From assembly GCA_016202915.1 (NCBI GenBank), contig JACQNT010000132.1:1-20964 (forward strand): a stretch of DNA of 20,964 bases, read 5' to 3'. This stretch comes from Acidobacteriota bacterium (GTDB lineage Bacteria; Acidobacteriota; Polarisedimenticolia; Gp22-AA2). Below are positions 1-6,939 of this stretch, piece by piece (positions within the stretch are counted from its first letter, which is position 1; every line of letters begins with the position of its first letter). The notes beneath the pieces are model-generated. The model was not told the origin of the DNA. It searched no databases and saw only the letters and a program-made list of their open reading frames with translations. The position numbers were made by a program, and so were the translations under genes.

Positions 1-534
1 CACTACGCGGACGGGGACAAGCGCTACATCATCGCGCCGCAGGGGCTGCGGGTGGGACAGACGATCGTCCAGAGCCCGCAGGCGGACATCCTGGCGGGCA
101 ACACCCTGCCTCTCAAAAACATCCCCCTGGGGACGGCGATCCACAACATCGAGATCAAGCCGGGCCGGGGCGGGCAACTGGTGCGCAGCGCCGGCAGCGC
201 CGCGCAGCTCCTGGCGAAGGACGCGGGGTGGGTCCAGGTCAAGCTGCCGTCCGGAGAGATCCGCCGCGTCGACGAGGTCTGCAGGGCGACGATTGGCCAG
301 GTCGGGAACGCGGACCACGAAAACGTTTCCTACGGCAAGGCGGGGCGCAGGCGCTGGCTGGGGATCCGGCCGACGGTCCGCGGCGTGGCGATGAACCCGG
401 TCGATCATCCCCTGGGCGGCGGCGAGGGGAAAACCTCGGGCGGCCGCCACCCCTGCACGCCGTGGGGCGTCCGCGAGAAGAAGACGCGCAACAACAAGCG
501 GACGGACAAGTTCATCGTCCGCCGCAGGAAGTGA
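1..534 (+). CDS. rplB: 50S ribosomal protein L2 (uL2), 3' part
   Basis: This is the C-terminal 177 residues of L2, open at the left edge of the window; the reading frame starts at base 1 and ends at TGA 532-534. L2 binds 23S rRNA next to the peptidyl transferase centre and helps join the subunits. The visible part holds the SH3-like region and the conserved C-terminal block with MNPVDHP-LGGGEG, followed by the TPWG and RRRK end typical of the family. The His of VDHP, which corresponds to the functionally important His of the E. coli protein, is present. The next gene, rpsS, starts 9 nt downstream, the normal S10-operon order. The gene's own start lies outside the window. Confidence 0.97.
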   Translation, partial: HYADGDKRYIIAPQGLRVGQTIVQSPQADILAGNTLPLKNIPLGTAIHNIEIKPGRGGQLVRSAGSAAQLLAKDAGWVQVKLPSGEIRRVDEVCRATIGQVGNADHENVSYGKAGRRRWLGIRPTVRGVAMNPVDHPLGGGEGKTSGGRHPCTPWGVREKKTRNNKRTDKFIVRRRK

Positions 535-543
535 GGTTCGCTC

Positions 544-918
544 ATGGCGCGCAGCATCAAGAAAGGGCCGTTCGTCGACGCCGCGCTGAGGCGGCGCATC
601 GAGGAGATGAACCGGCGCTTCGAGAAGAAGGTCCTCAAGACCTGGTCGCGGCGCTCGACCATCATCCCCGACATGGTGGGGCACACGATCGCGGTGCACA
701 ACGGGAAGAAGTTCATCCCGGTGTACCTCTCGGAGAACATGGTGGGGCACAAGCTGGGCGAGTTCGCCCCCACCCGGACCTTCCGCGGGCACTCGCGGGC
801 GGATTCGGCCCAGGCGGCCGCGGCGGCCGCCGGGCCGCGGGCGCCCGGCGGGGCCCCGGCGCCGGCCCCGGCGCCGGCTCCGGCCCAGGCGGCCGGCGTC
901 GTGCAGACGCCGCGGTAG
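544..918 (+). CDS. rpsS: 30S ribosomal protein S19 (uS19) with Ala/Pro-rich tail
   Basis: S19 sits in the head of the small subunit, paired with S13 near the A-site tRNA. Residues 1 to about 88 match the family well (start MARSIKKGPF, the motif VGHKLGEFAPTRTF, then RGH). The usual bacterial protein is about 90 residues; this one is 124. The extra roughly 35 residues are Ala, Pro and Gly, including an alternating AP stretch encoded by a short 12-bp tandem repeat. The ATG at 544 follows the GAGG at 534-537, which overlaps the rplB stop. Tail function is unknown; a flexible C-terminus here would lie on the outside of the 30S head. The fold assignment is certain, the role of the tail is not. Confidence 0.96.
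   Translation: MARSIKKGPFVDAALRRRIEEMNRRFEKKVLKTWSRRSTIIPDMVGHTIAVHNGKKFIPVYLSENMVGHKLGEFAPTRTFRGHSRADSAQAAAAAAGPRAPGGAPAPAPAPAPAQAAGVVQTPR
852..887 (+). repeat. 12-bp tandem repeat in the rpsS tail
   Basis: The 12-bp unit GGCCCCGGCGCC occurs twice exactly (852-863, 864-875), followed by a degenerate third copy (876-887). It is in frame and encodes the alternating Ala-Pro part of the S19 tail. A repeat in frame can change length by slippage without destroying the gene, so the tail length may vary between strains (inference). Confidence 0.7.
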
Positions 919-935
919 GCATCTGAGGAGGCAGC

Positions 936-1415
936 GTGCCGGCACAGGACCTGGTCGCGACCGCGCGGCTGCGCTACCTGGGGACATCCGCCCAGAAGGC
1001 GCGCCTGGTCGTGGATCTCATCCGCGGCATGGACGTGGGCCAGGCCGTGGCCACGCTGCGCTACACCCGGAAGGCGGTGGCGGGTGAGATCGGGAGGCTG
1101 CTCGATTCGGCGGTGGCCAACGCGCACCAGAAGAGCCCCGAGGTGGACGTAGACAGATTGTTCGTGAAGGCAGCGTACGTCGACGGCGGCCCGTCGCTGA
1201 AGCGGATCCGGCCGGCCCCCATGGGGCGCGCGTTCCGCGTCCTCAAGAGGATGTGCCACGTGACCATCGGGCTTGGCGAGAGACGGGCGGCGGGCGGCGG
1301 CAAGGCGACGGCGCGCCGGCGGGCCGCGGCGGCGACCGGCAGGGGGCCCGGAGCGGCGCCGAAAAAGGCCCACCCGCGGGCGGCGCGGAAGAAGGGATCC
1401 CGGACGCAAGGGTGA
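936..1415 (+). CDS. rplV: 50S ribosomal protein L22 (uL22) with basic C-terminal tail
   Basis: L22 lines the nascent-peptide exit tunnel. Residues 1 to about 112 show the family pattern: RYLGTSAQKARLVVDLIRG at the N-terminus, a central helix with AVANAHQKS, and the tunnel hairpin around RIRPAPMGRAFRVLKR. The usual length is about 110-115 residues; this protein has 159 because of a basic Ala/Arg/Lys/Gly tail of about 45 residues. The start is GTG at 936, chosen because AGGAGG at 926-931 lies 4 nt upstream and the translated N-terminus matches family length. The tail ends 9 nt before rpsC. The tail sequence looks disordered; its function is unknown. Confidence 0.95.
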   Translation: MPAQDLVATARLRYLGTSAQKARLVVDLIRGMDVGQAVATLRYTRKAVAGEIGRLLDSAVANAHQKSPEVDVDRLFVKAAYVDGGPSLKRIRPAPMGRAFRVLKRMCHVTIGLGERRAAGGGKATARRRAAAATGRGPGAAPKKAHPRAARKKGSRTQG

Positions 1416-1424
1416 GGTGACGGC

Positions 1425-2090
1425 GTGGGTCAGAAGGTGCATCCGTACGGTTTCCGGATCGGGTTCAACAGGACGTGGCAGTCGCGCTGGTACGCCGAGA
1501 AGAATTACTCCGGCCTGCTGCACGAGGACGTGTCCCTGCGCACGGAGCTCAAGAAGCGCCTGGCGCACGCGGGCGTGGCGCGGATCGACATCGAGCGCGC
1601 CGCGAACAAGCTCAAGATCAACATCCACACCTCGCGCCCGGGCATCATCATCGGCCGCAAGGGCGCGGAGGTGGACAAGCTGCGCGACGATCTCCAGAAG
1701 AAGACCCGCCGCGAGATCTTCATCAACATCCTGGAGATCCACAAGCCGGAGCTGGAGGCGCAGCTGGTGGCCGAGTCGGTCGCCCTGCAGATGGAGCGCC
1801 GGGTGGCCTTCCGCCGCGCCATGAAGAAGGCGATCGAGTCGGCGATGCGCTTCGGGGCCAAGGGCGTGAAGCTGCGGGTCTCCGGCCGCCTCGGCGGGGC
1901 CGAGATCGCCCGCTCGGAGTGGTACCTGGAGGGGCAGCTGCCGCTGCACACCCTGCGGGCCGACATCGACTACGGCTTCGCCGAGGCGCGCACCACCTAC
2001 GGCCAGATCGGCGTCAAGTGCTGGATCTACAAGGGTGATCTCAAGAGCGTGACGCGACCCCAAGATAGGCTGGGGCTGGCGCAGATCTGA
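1425..2090 (+). CDS. rpsC: 30S ribosomal protein S3 (uS3)
   Basis: S3 lies at the mRNA entry side of the 30S head and has mRNA helicase activity together with S4 and S5. The protein has 221 residues, the normal bacterial length. It begins MGQKVHPYGFRIG, has a KH type-2 domain with the GRKG loop at about residues 77-80, and a C-terminal domain with SGRLGGAEIAR and the family motif ending in GQIGVKCWIYKG. The start is GTG at 1425, which gives the canonical MGQKVHP N-terminus. It lies 9 nt after the rplV stop. No anomaly is seen. Confidence 0.97.
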   Translation: MGQKVHPYGFRIGFNRTWQSRWYAEKNYSGLLHEDVSLRTELKKRLAHAGVARIDIERAANKLKINIHTSRPGIIIGRKGAEVDKLRDDLQKKTRREIFINILEIHKPELEAQLVAESVALQMERRVAFRRAMKKAIESAMRFGAKGVKLRVSGRLGGAEIARSEWYLEGQLPLHTLRADIDYGFAEARTTYGQIGVKCWIYKGDLKSVTRPQDRLGLAQI

Positions 2091-2130
2091 GCGGGGAGCG
2101 GCCGGGAGGGTCGGGTAGAGGAGCAGCGCC

Positions 2131-2541
2131 ATGCTGATGCCGAAGAAGGTCAAGTACAGGAAGCAGATGCGCGGCCGGCGGCGCGGCAAGGCCTGGCGCG
2201 GCTCGACGGTCGCCTTCGGGGACTACGGCCTCAGGGTGCTGGAGCCCGGGTGGGTCACGGACAAGCAGATCGAGGCGGCGCGCATCGCCATGACGCGCTT
2301 CGTCAAGCGCGGCGGGAAGATCTGGGTGCGGATCTTCCCGGACAAGCCGATCACCAAGAAGCCGGCGGAGACCCGCATGGGAAAGGGGAAGGGCGCGCCG
2401 GAGGGCTGGGTGGCGGTCGTCAGGCCGGGCCGCGTCCTGTACGAAATGGAGGGCGTCACGGAGGATGTGGCGCGGCAGGCGCTGCGGCTCGCGTCGCACA
2501 AGATCGGGCTCAAGACGACGTTCGTGCACCGGGGGATCTGA
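2131..2541 (+). CDS. rplP: 50S ribosomal protein L16 (uL16)
   Basis: L16 binds 23S rRNA near the A-site and helps position tRNA. The 136-residue product is full length. It begins MLMPKKVKYRKQMRG, and carries the conserved RVFP-like IRIFPDKP segment, the KPAETRMGKGKG loop that reaches toward the peptidyl transferase centre, and the C-terminal block ending KTTFVHR. The ATG at 2131 is preferred to the one at 2137 because the MLMPK form is the usual N-terminus; GAGGAG lies just upstream. It is preceded by a 40-nt gap after rpsC. Confidence 0.97.
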   Translation: MLMPKKVKYRKQMRGRRRGKAWRGSTVAFGDYGLRVLEPGWVTDKQIEAARIAMTRFVKRGGKIWVRIFPDKPITKKPAETRMGKGKGAPEGWVAVVRPGRVLYEMEGVTEDVARQALRLASHKIGLKTTFVHRGI

Positions 2542-2542
2542 C

Positions 2543-2758
2543 ATGGCCCAGGTGAAGGCCCGCGAGCTGAGGGAGAAGACGGCCGAGGAGCTGCGGGCGC
2601 AGGAGCAGACGCTGCGCGAGCAGATCTTCAAGCTGCGTTTCCAGGCCGCGACCGGCCAGGCGGAGAAGCCGGGGAGGATCCGCCTGGCGCGCAAGGAGCT
2701 GGCGCGCGTGCTGACGGTCCTCCACGAGAAGTCGGCCGGCACGCCCCAGGGGAGGTGA
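2543..2758 (+). CDS. rpmC: 50S ribosomal protein L29 (uL29)
   Basis: L29 is a small two-helix protein at the tunnel exit near the binding site of trigger factor and SRP. The product has 71 residues, slightly longer than usual at the C-terminus, with the helical start MAQVKARELREKTAEEL, then LREQIFKLRFQAATGQ, and RIRLARKELARVLTVL. The start is ATG 2543, immediately after the rplP stop (2539-2541). The same frame stays open further upstream, but that part is a shadow inside rplP. Its TGA (2756-2758) lies just before the rpsQ start. Confidence 0.95.
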   Translation: MAQVKARELREKTAEELRAQEQTLREQIFKLRFQAATGQAEKPGRIRLARKELARVLTVLHEKSAGTPQGR

Positions 2759-2760
2759 GG

Positions 2761-3051
2761 ATGGACCCGCAGGCAACCCAGGAGAAGCCGGCCGCCGACC
2801 GGGGCCGCAGGCAGCAGAAGCAGGGTCTCGTGGTGCGCGACAAGATGGACAAGACCGTGGTGATCGAAGTCGAGCGCCTGGTGATGGATCCTCTGTACGG
2901 CAAGTACCTGAGGCGCCGGTCGCGCTTCATGGCGCACGACGAGAGAAACGCCTGCAAGATCGGGGACCGCGTCCGGATTGAGGAGTCGCGCCCGCTGTCG
3001 CGGCACAAGCGCTGGGTGGTCAAGGAGATTCTGGAGAAGGCGGCCGAGTAG
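2761..3051 (+). CDS. rpsQ: 30S ribosomal protein S17 (uS17)
   Basis: S17 is a primary 16S rRNA-binding protein with an OB fold. The 96-residue product has a short charged N-terminal extension (about 18 residues, rich in Lys, Arg, Gln). The core runs from GLVVRDKMDKTVVIEVERLV through RFMAHDE and GDRVRIEESRPLSRHKRWVV. A GTG at 2755 overlapping the rpmC stop is a possible alternative start. ATG 2761 is preferred because GGAGG at 2751-2755 lies 5 nt upstream of it. The gene ends at TAG 3049-3051 inside a small hairpin, and a 54-nt GC-rich gap follows. Confidence 0.95.
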   Translation: MDPQATQEKPAADRGRRQQKQGLVVRDKMDKTVVIEVERLVMDPLYGKYLRRRSRFMAHDERNACKIGDRVRIEESRPLSRHKRWVVKEILEKAAE

Positions 3052-3087
3052 GCCGCCGCCGGGGCGCCCGGCCGGCCGGGCCGCCCC
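3039..3087. other. Two tandem hairpins at the rpsQ-rplN (S10/spc) junction
   Basis: Seen directly: a 7-bp stem GGCGGCC (3039-3045) / GGCCGCC (3051-3057) with a 5-nt loop that encloses the rpsQ stop. A second, stronger hairpin runs from GGGGCG (3061-3066) to CGCCCC (3082-3087) around the self-complementary CCCGGCCGGCCGGG (3067-3080), with one bulged C. No T-tract follows, so a classical intrinsic terminator is not evident. The place is the one where the S10 and spc operons are separate units in E. coli. It could be a partial terminator, a processing or stability element, or only a consequence of high GC. Confidence 0.55.
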
Positions 3088-3105
3088 GCACGGGAGAGGG
3101 ACGCC

Positions 3106-3474
3106 ATGATCCAGATGCGGACGATCCTCGAGGTGGCCGACAACTCCGGCGCCAAGCGGATCTCCTGCATCCACACGCGCGGCCGTTCGATCAATTTCTA
3201 CGGCCGGATCGGCGACGTGATCACCGCCAACGTCAAGGAGGCGATCCCCGAGGGGAACGTCAAGAAGGGGCAGGTCGTGAAGGCGGTGATCGTGCGCATG
3301 AACAAGACGCAGCGGCGCCGGGACGGCACCTACATCCGCTTCGACCAGAACGCGGCCGTCCTGATCTTCGAGGCGGGGGAGCCGATCGGCTCGCGCAACT
3401 TCGGGCCCGTGGCGCGGGAGCTCCGCGATCGGAACTTCATGAAGATCGTCTCCCTTGCGCCGGAGGTGATCTGA
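3106..3474 (+). CDS. rplN: 50S ribosomal protein L14 (uL14)
   Basis: L14 binds 23S rRNA and forms part of the intersubunit bridges and the site where GTPase factors act. The 122-residue product is exactly the usual bacterial length. It begins MIQMRTILEVADNSGAK and carries IRFDQNAAVLI and the C-terminal GPVARELRDRNFMKIVSLAPEV. The ATG at 3106 follows GGGAGAGGG. It is the first gene after the hairpin-containing gap and would start the spc-like part of the cluster. No oddity in the protein. Confidence 0.98.
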   Translation: MIQMRTILEVADNSGAKRISCIHTRGRSINFYGRIGDVITANVKEAIPEGNVKKGQVVKAVIVRMNKTQRRRDGTYIRFDQNAAVLIFEAGEPIGSRNFGPVARELRDRNFMKIVSLAPEVI

Positions 3475-3476
3475 CG

Positions 3477-3821
3477 ATGGCGGCCCCCCAGAGCGCCCGC
3501 GGCCTCAGCGTGCGGAAGAACGACACGGTGCTGGTCCTCGCCGGCAAGAGCAAGGGCCGCACCGGCAGGGTGCTGCGCGTCTTCCCGGCGGAGGGACGGG
3601 CGATCGTCGAGGGGGTCAACTTCGTCCGCAAGCACACCAAGGCGAACCCCCAGAGGAACATCAAGGGCGGGATCCTGGAGCGCGAGGCGCCCGTGCACGC
3701 GAGCAATCTCATGCTGGTCTGCGGGGAGTGCGGCAAGCCGGCGCGCGTCGGCCACAAGATCCTGGAGGACGGGAAGAAGGTCCGGGCCTGCCGCCGCTGC
3801 GGCGGGATCCTGGACAAGTAG
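3477..3821 (+). CDS. rplX: 50S ribosomal protein L24 (uL24), zinc-ribbon form
   Basis: L24 is one of the two assembly-initiator proteins of the 50S subunit. The product has 114 residues. A KOW motif occupies about residues 12-40 (VRKNDTVLVLAGKSKGRTG), followed by GVNFVRKHTKANPQ. The C-terminal part has two CxxC pairs (C82/C85 and C105/C108), which form a zinc ribbon as in L24 of many non-proteobacterial phyla. The start ATG 3477 lies 2 nt after the rplN stop, with GGAGG at 3462-3466 inside rplN. Confidence 0.96.
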   Translation: MAAPQSARGLSVRKNDTVLVLAGKSKGRTGRVLRVFPAEGRAIVEGVNFVRKHTKANPQRNIKGGILEREAPVHASNLMLVCGECGKPARVGHKILEDGKKVRACRRCGGILDK

Positions 3822-3827
3822 AGGCGG

Positions 3828-4415
3828 ATGATGGCGCGGCAGGCGACAGCGGCGGCGGCTCCGGGGGGCTATGTCCCCCGGGTGAAGAGGGTCTACCAGG
3901 GGGAGGTCGTGCGGCAGATGATGGAGCGCTACGGGTACCAGAACCCGATGGCCGTGCCGCGCCTCCGCAAGATCGTGGTCAACATGGGGGTCGGCGAGGC
4001 GACGCAGAACATCAAGATCCTCGACGCGGCGGTCGAGCAGCTCGCCGCCATCACCGGCCAGAAGCCGGTCGTGCGGCGCGCCCGCAAGTCGATCGCCAAC
4101 TTCAAGGTCCGCAAGAGCATGCCGATCGGGTGCATGGTGACGCTGCGCGGCGACCGGATGTATGACTTCTTCGACCGGCTGGTGACCATCGCCCTGCCCC
4201 GGGTGCGTGATTTCCGGGGCCTGCCGACGCGGGCCTTCGACGGGCGCGGGAACTACACGCTGGGTCTCAAGGACCAGCTCGTCTTCCTGGAAATCAACTA
4301 CGCGAAGGTGGACAAAGTCCACGGCATGAACGTGACGCTGGTGACGACGGCCAAAACCGACGAGGAGGCGAGGAACCTGCTCGCCCTCCTCGGGGTGCCG
4401 TTCCGGCGGGACTAG
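3828..4415 (+). CDS. rplE: 50S ribosomal protein L5 (uL5)
   Basis: L5 binds 5S rRNA together with L18 and contacts S13 across the subunit interface. The 195-residue product has an Ala-rich N-terminal extension of about 16 residues ahead of the normal start region (RVKRVYQGEVVRQMMERYGY). Core motifs seen are PRLRKIVVNMGVGEA, ITGQKPVVRRARKSIANFKVR and the C-terminal segment ending LLALLGVPF. Two ATGs stand in tandem (3828 and 3831); GAGG at 3821-3824 is better spaced for the second, so the start may be one codon later. The gene sits 6 nt after rplX. Confidence 0.96.
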   Translation: MMARQATAAAAPGGYVPRVKRVYQGEVVRQMMERYGYQNPMAVPRLRKIVVNMGVGEATQNIKILDAAVEQLAAITGQKPVVRRARKSIANFKVRKSMPIGCMVTLRGDRMYDFFDRLVTIALPRVRDFRGLPTRAFDGRGNYTLGLKDQLVFLEINYAKVDKVHGMNVTLVTTAKTDEEARNLLALLGVPFRRD

Positions 4416-4430
4416 GAGCAGGGAAGAGCG

Positions 4431-4616
4431 ATGGCGACGACGGCCTTGGTCGCGGCGATGAGGAAGGCGCAGAAGTACTCCATCCGGTACCGCAACCGCT
4501 GCAAGTGCTGCGGCCGGCCGCGGGGATATTTGAGGAAGTTCCAGATGTGCCGCATCTGCTTCCGGAACCTGGCGCTGCAGGGCCTGGTTCCGGGCGTCAC
4601 GAAGTCGAGCTGGTGA
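4431..4616 (+). CDS. rpsN: 30S ribosomal protein S14 type Z (uS14)
   Basis: This is the short, zinc-binding form of S14, located in the 30S head. The 61-residue length and the two Cys pairs (CKCC and CRIC) identify type Z, as opposed to the zinc-free form of about 100 residues found in E. coli. The C-terminal GLVPGVTKSSW matches the family. It lies between rplE and rpsH as usual. The N-terminal ten residues are more divergent than the rest. Confidence 0.97.
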   Translation: MATTALVAAMRKAQKYSIRYRNRCKCCGRPRGYLRKFQMCRICFRNLALQGLVPGVTKSSW

Positions 4617-4626
4617 GGGCGGGGCG

Positions 4627-5019
4627 ATGACCGATCCGATCGCGGACATGCTGACACGCATCCGGAACGCCGCGCGCGCGGGCCACCCGCGCGTGGACGT
4701 GCCGTATTCCGGGATGAAGCTGGGGATCGCCGGTATCTTGAAGACCGAGGGGTACGTCAGGGGGGTGGCGACGGTCGCCCAGGGGAAGTTCAGGGTGATC
4801 CGTATCGCCCTGCGCTACGATGATGACGGCGAGTGCCTCATCTCCGGCCTGGTGATGGTGAGCCGCCCGGGCAGGCGGATCTACGCCGGGCACAAGAAGA
4901 TCCCCGAGGTGATGGGCGGCGTGGGACTGAGCATCATGTCCACGCCCCGCGGCCTGCTGAGCGCCCGGGAGGCCCGCAAGGCCGGCGTGGGCGGGGAGAT
5001 CCTGTGCAACGTCTGGTGA
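4627..5019 (+). CDS. rpsH: 30S ribosomal protein S8 (uS8)
   Basis: S8 binds the central domain of 16S rRNA and, in E. coli, represses its own operon by binding mRNA near rplE. The 130-residue product has normal length, begins MTDPIADMLTRIRNA, and has the conserved C-terminal block SIMSTPRGLLSAREARKAGVGGEILC. It lies 10 nt after rpsN. Whether the E. coli type of S8 feedback operates here was not determined; no clear S8-like mRNA site was recognised by eye. Confidence 0.98.
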   Translation: MTDPIADMLTRIRNAARAGHPRVDVPYSGMKLGIAGILKTEGYVRGVATVAQGKFRVIRIALRYDDDGECLISGLVMVSRPGRRIYAGHKKIPEVMGGVGLSIMSTPRGLLSAREARKAGVGGEILCNVW

Positions 5020-5029
5020 AGGGGGGGCG

Positions 5030-5596
5030 ATGTCGCGCATAGGACGCCAGCCGATCTCTCTCCCCGCGGGGGTTCAGGTCAAGGTTGAGCGGCGGCAGGT
5101 CGTGGTGGAGAAAGGGAAGGTCTCCATCGCGAACCCGCTGCCGGCGGGGATCCGCTGCGCGGTCGAGGGAGGGGCGATCCAGTTCTCCCGCGAGGCGGAC
5201 AACCGCCAGTTGCGGGCGCTCCACGGGCTGACCCGCGCCCTGGTGGCGAACGCGGTGAAGGGCGTTCACGAGGGGTTCTCGCGGGACCTGGAGATCGTGG
5301 GCATCGGATACAAGGCCCAGGTGGCGGGGCGGGTCCTCCAGCTGGCCCTCGGCTACTCCCACCCGATCGAATATCCCATTCCGGACGGCATCGAGATCAA
5401 GGCGGACAAGCAGGTCCGGCTGACCATCACGGGGGCTGACCGGCAGAAGGTGGGCCAGGTGGCCGCCGAGATCCGCGGCCTGCGTCCCCCGGAGCCGTAC
5501 AAGGGGAAAGGGATCAAGTACGTGGACGAGATCATCAAGAAGAAGGCCGGCAAGGCGGGCAAGACGGGCGCCGGCGCCGGGGCGGCGGGCGCCTGA
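5030..5596 (+). CDS. rplF: 50S ribosomal protein L6 (uL6)
   Basis: L6 sits near the sarcin-ricin loop and the factor-binding site. The product has 188 residues, about ten more than usual. It begins MSRIGRQPISLP, has the duplicated L6 domains with GLTRALVANAVKGV and GIGYKAQ in the middle, and ends with the family motif EPYKGKGIKYVDE. After IIKKKAGKAGKTG comes an Ala/Gly tail. The ATG at 5030 lies 10 nt after the rpsH stop. The stop is directly followed by rplR. Confidence 0.97.
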   Translation: MSRIGRQPISLPAGVQVKVERRQVVVEKGKVSIANPLPAGIRCAVEGGAIQFSREADNRQLRALHGLTRALVANAVKGVHEGFSRDLEIVGIGYKAQVAGRVLQLALGYSHPIEYPIPDGIEIKADKQVRLTITGADRQKVGQVAAEIRGLRPPEPYKGKGIKYVDEIIKKKAGKAGKTGAGAGAAGA

Positions 5597-5597
5597 G

Positions 5598-5960
5598 ATG
5601 GTGCACGAGAGCGACAAGCGGAGGGCGAGGGAGAAGCGGCACGCGAGGGTGCGGTCCCGCGTGGAGGGGGGGCCGGCGCGCCCGCGGCTGTGCGTCTTCC
5701 GGAGCCTCAAGCACATCTACGTCCAGGCGATCGACGACGCGCGGGGCGTCACGCTCGCCAGCGCCTCGAGCCTCGAGCTGCGCGCGCCGAAGGCCGGCTG
5801 CGGCAATGTGGAGGCGGCCAGGAAGGTCGGCTCCCTGATCGCGGAGAGGCTCAAGGAGAAGGGGCTGGAGCAGGTGGTGTTCGATCGCGGCGGGTACCTG
5901 TACCACGGCCGCGTCAAGGCCGTGGCGGACGCGGCGCGCGCCGCCGGGCTCAAATTCTAG
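5598..5960 (+). CDS. rplR: 50S ribosomal protein L18 (uL18)
   Basis: L18 binds 5S rRNA with L5 in the central protuberance. The 120-residue product has the basic N-terminus (KRRAREKRHARVRSRV), then RPRLCVFRSLKHIYVQAIDD, and ends with the conserved VFDRGGYLYHGRVKAVADAARAAGL. Only 1 nt separates it from rplF, and there is no strong Shine-Dalgarno, so translation is probably coupled to rplF. A GTG one codon later is a possible alternative start. Confidence 0.97.
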   Translation: MVHESDKRRAREKRHARVRSRVEGGPARPRLCVFRSLKHIYVQAIDDARGVTLASASSLELRAPKAGCGNVEAARKVGSLIAERLKEKGLEQVVFDRGGYLYHGRVKAVADAARAAGLKF

Positions 5961-5993
5961 CGGGATCCCGGGGGATCCTCCGCAGAGGCGAGA

Positions 5994-6551
5994 GTGGCGA
6001 CGATCAAACCGGATGGGCTCGACCTGAAAGACAGGGTGGTCCACATCAACCGCGTGACCAAGGTCGTCAAGGGCGGGAAGAACTTCCGCTTCTCGGCGCT
6101 GGTCGTGGTGGGCGATGGCCGCGGTCACGTCGGCTACGGGGCAGGCAAGGCCAAGGAGGTCCCCCGGGCGATCGCCAAGGGGATCGACCGCGCCAAGAGG
6201 AACCTCATCCGGATCCCGCTCAAGGGGAGCACGATCCCCCACCCGGTGCTGGGGATCTTCGGAGCCGGCCAGGTCCTGCTGAAGCCGGCCTCCCCGGGCA
6301 CCGGCGTGATCGCGGGAGGGGCGGTCCGGGCGGTCGTGGAGTCGGCCGGCGTGCAGGACATCCTGACCAAATCGCTCGGCACGGCCAACCCGCACAACGT
6401 GGTGAAGGCGACCTTCGACGGGCTGCTGAAGCTGCGCGATCCGGGCGCCTACCAGAAGCGTCGCCTGTCGGGCGCCGGGGAGGCGCGCCCCGACGCGGCG
6501 CCCTCGCCCGGCGGCCGCGGGGCGCAGGACGAGGAGCGCCTCGATGCCTGA
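5994..6551 (+). CDS. rpsE: 30S ribosomal protein S5 (uS5) with C-terminal extension
   Basis: S5 lies at the mRNA entrance and influences decoding accuracy. The 185-residue product starts at GTG 5994. It has the dsRNA-binding-like domain (about residues 12-75, with FRFSALVVVGDGRGHVGYG), then the region GTGVIAGGAVRAVVE and SLGTANPHNVVKAT. The last roughly 28 residues (Gly, Ala, Pro, Asp, Glu) go beyond the usual end of the fold. This tail overlaps the start of rpmD by 8 nt (6544-6551). The start is assigned from homology and position, since the Shine-Dalgarno is only GAGGCGAGA. Confidence 0.96.
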   Translation: MATIKPDGLDLKDRVVHINRVTKVVKGGKNFRFSALVVVGDGRGHVGYGAGKAKEVPRAIAKGIDRAKRNLIRIPLKGSTIPHPVLGIFGAGQVLLKPASPGTGVIAGGAVRAVVESAGVQDILTKSLGTANPHNVVKATFDGLLKLRDPGAYQKRRLSGAGEARPDAAPSPGGRGAQDEERLDA

Positions 6552-6939
6552 GGGTAAGAAGGGGAAGAGATCGTCGGGCGGCCGCGGGCCGGCCCGGCCC
6601 GCCCGGCCGAAGGCCACTCCGCGCAGGCCGCGCCCGGCGGCGAAGGTGGCCCCGGCGCCGCCGTCGCCCGCTGCGGAGACGCGGCCCCGCGCGGAGGAGC
6701 CCGGGCCGGCGGCGGCGCCGCCGCCGGGTCGCCCGGGACAGGCCGCCCGCGGGACGGTCACCATCGTCCAGATCGGCAGCGGGATCGGCTGTCCGATCCG
6801 GCAGAAGAGGGTGCTGCGGGCCCTGGGCCTGCGCCACCCGCACCACCGGGTGGTGCGGCCGGACAACCCGGCGGTGCGCGGCATGGTGGCGGCCGTCCCG
6901 CACCTGGCGAGGATCGTGGAGGATCGGCATGGCGCGTAG
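6544..6939 (+). CDS. rpmD: 50S ribosomal protein L30 (uL30) with long N-terminal extension
   Basis: L30 is normally a compact protein of about 60 residues in the large subunit. Here the recognisable L30 core is only residues 70 to about 127 (TVTIVQIGSGIGCPIRQKR, then LGLRHPHHRVV and the motif VRGMV). Residues 1-69 are a Pro/Ala/Arg/Lys-rich stretch with no recognised domain. ATG 6544 is favoured because GAGGAG lies just upstream and the 8-nt overlap with rpsE suits coupling. A GTG at codon 35 (6646) is the only obvious later alternative, and no start codon lies close to the core. The 3' end overlaps rplO by 11 nt. The L30 identity is firm; the true N-terminus is less so. Confidence 0.88.
   Translation: MPEGKKGKRSSGGRGPARPARPKATPRRPRPAAKVAPAPPSPAAETRPRAEEPGPAAAPPPGRPGQAARGTVTIVQIGSGIGCPIRQKRVLRALGLRHPHHRVVRPDNPAVRGMVAAVPHLARIVEDRHGA

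Noticed and set aside
405..2189. A 594-codon open frame on the minus strand across rplB-rpsC
   Set aside because: It is antisense to five firmly identified ribosomal genes, has low-complexity composition and no recognisable domain; in such GC-rich DNA stop codons are rare in shadow frames.
5961..5977. Palindrome CGGGATCCCG followed by a second GGATCC in the rplR-rpsE gap
   Set aside because: Too short and simple to claim a function; a 10-nt palindrome of this composition is expected by chance in this DNA.
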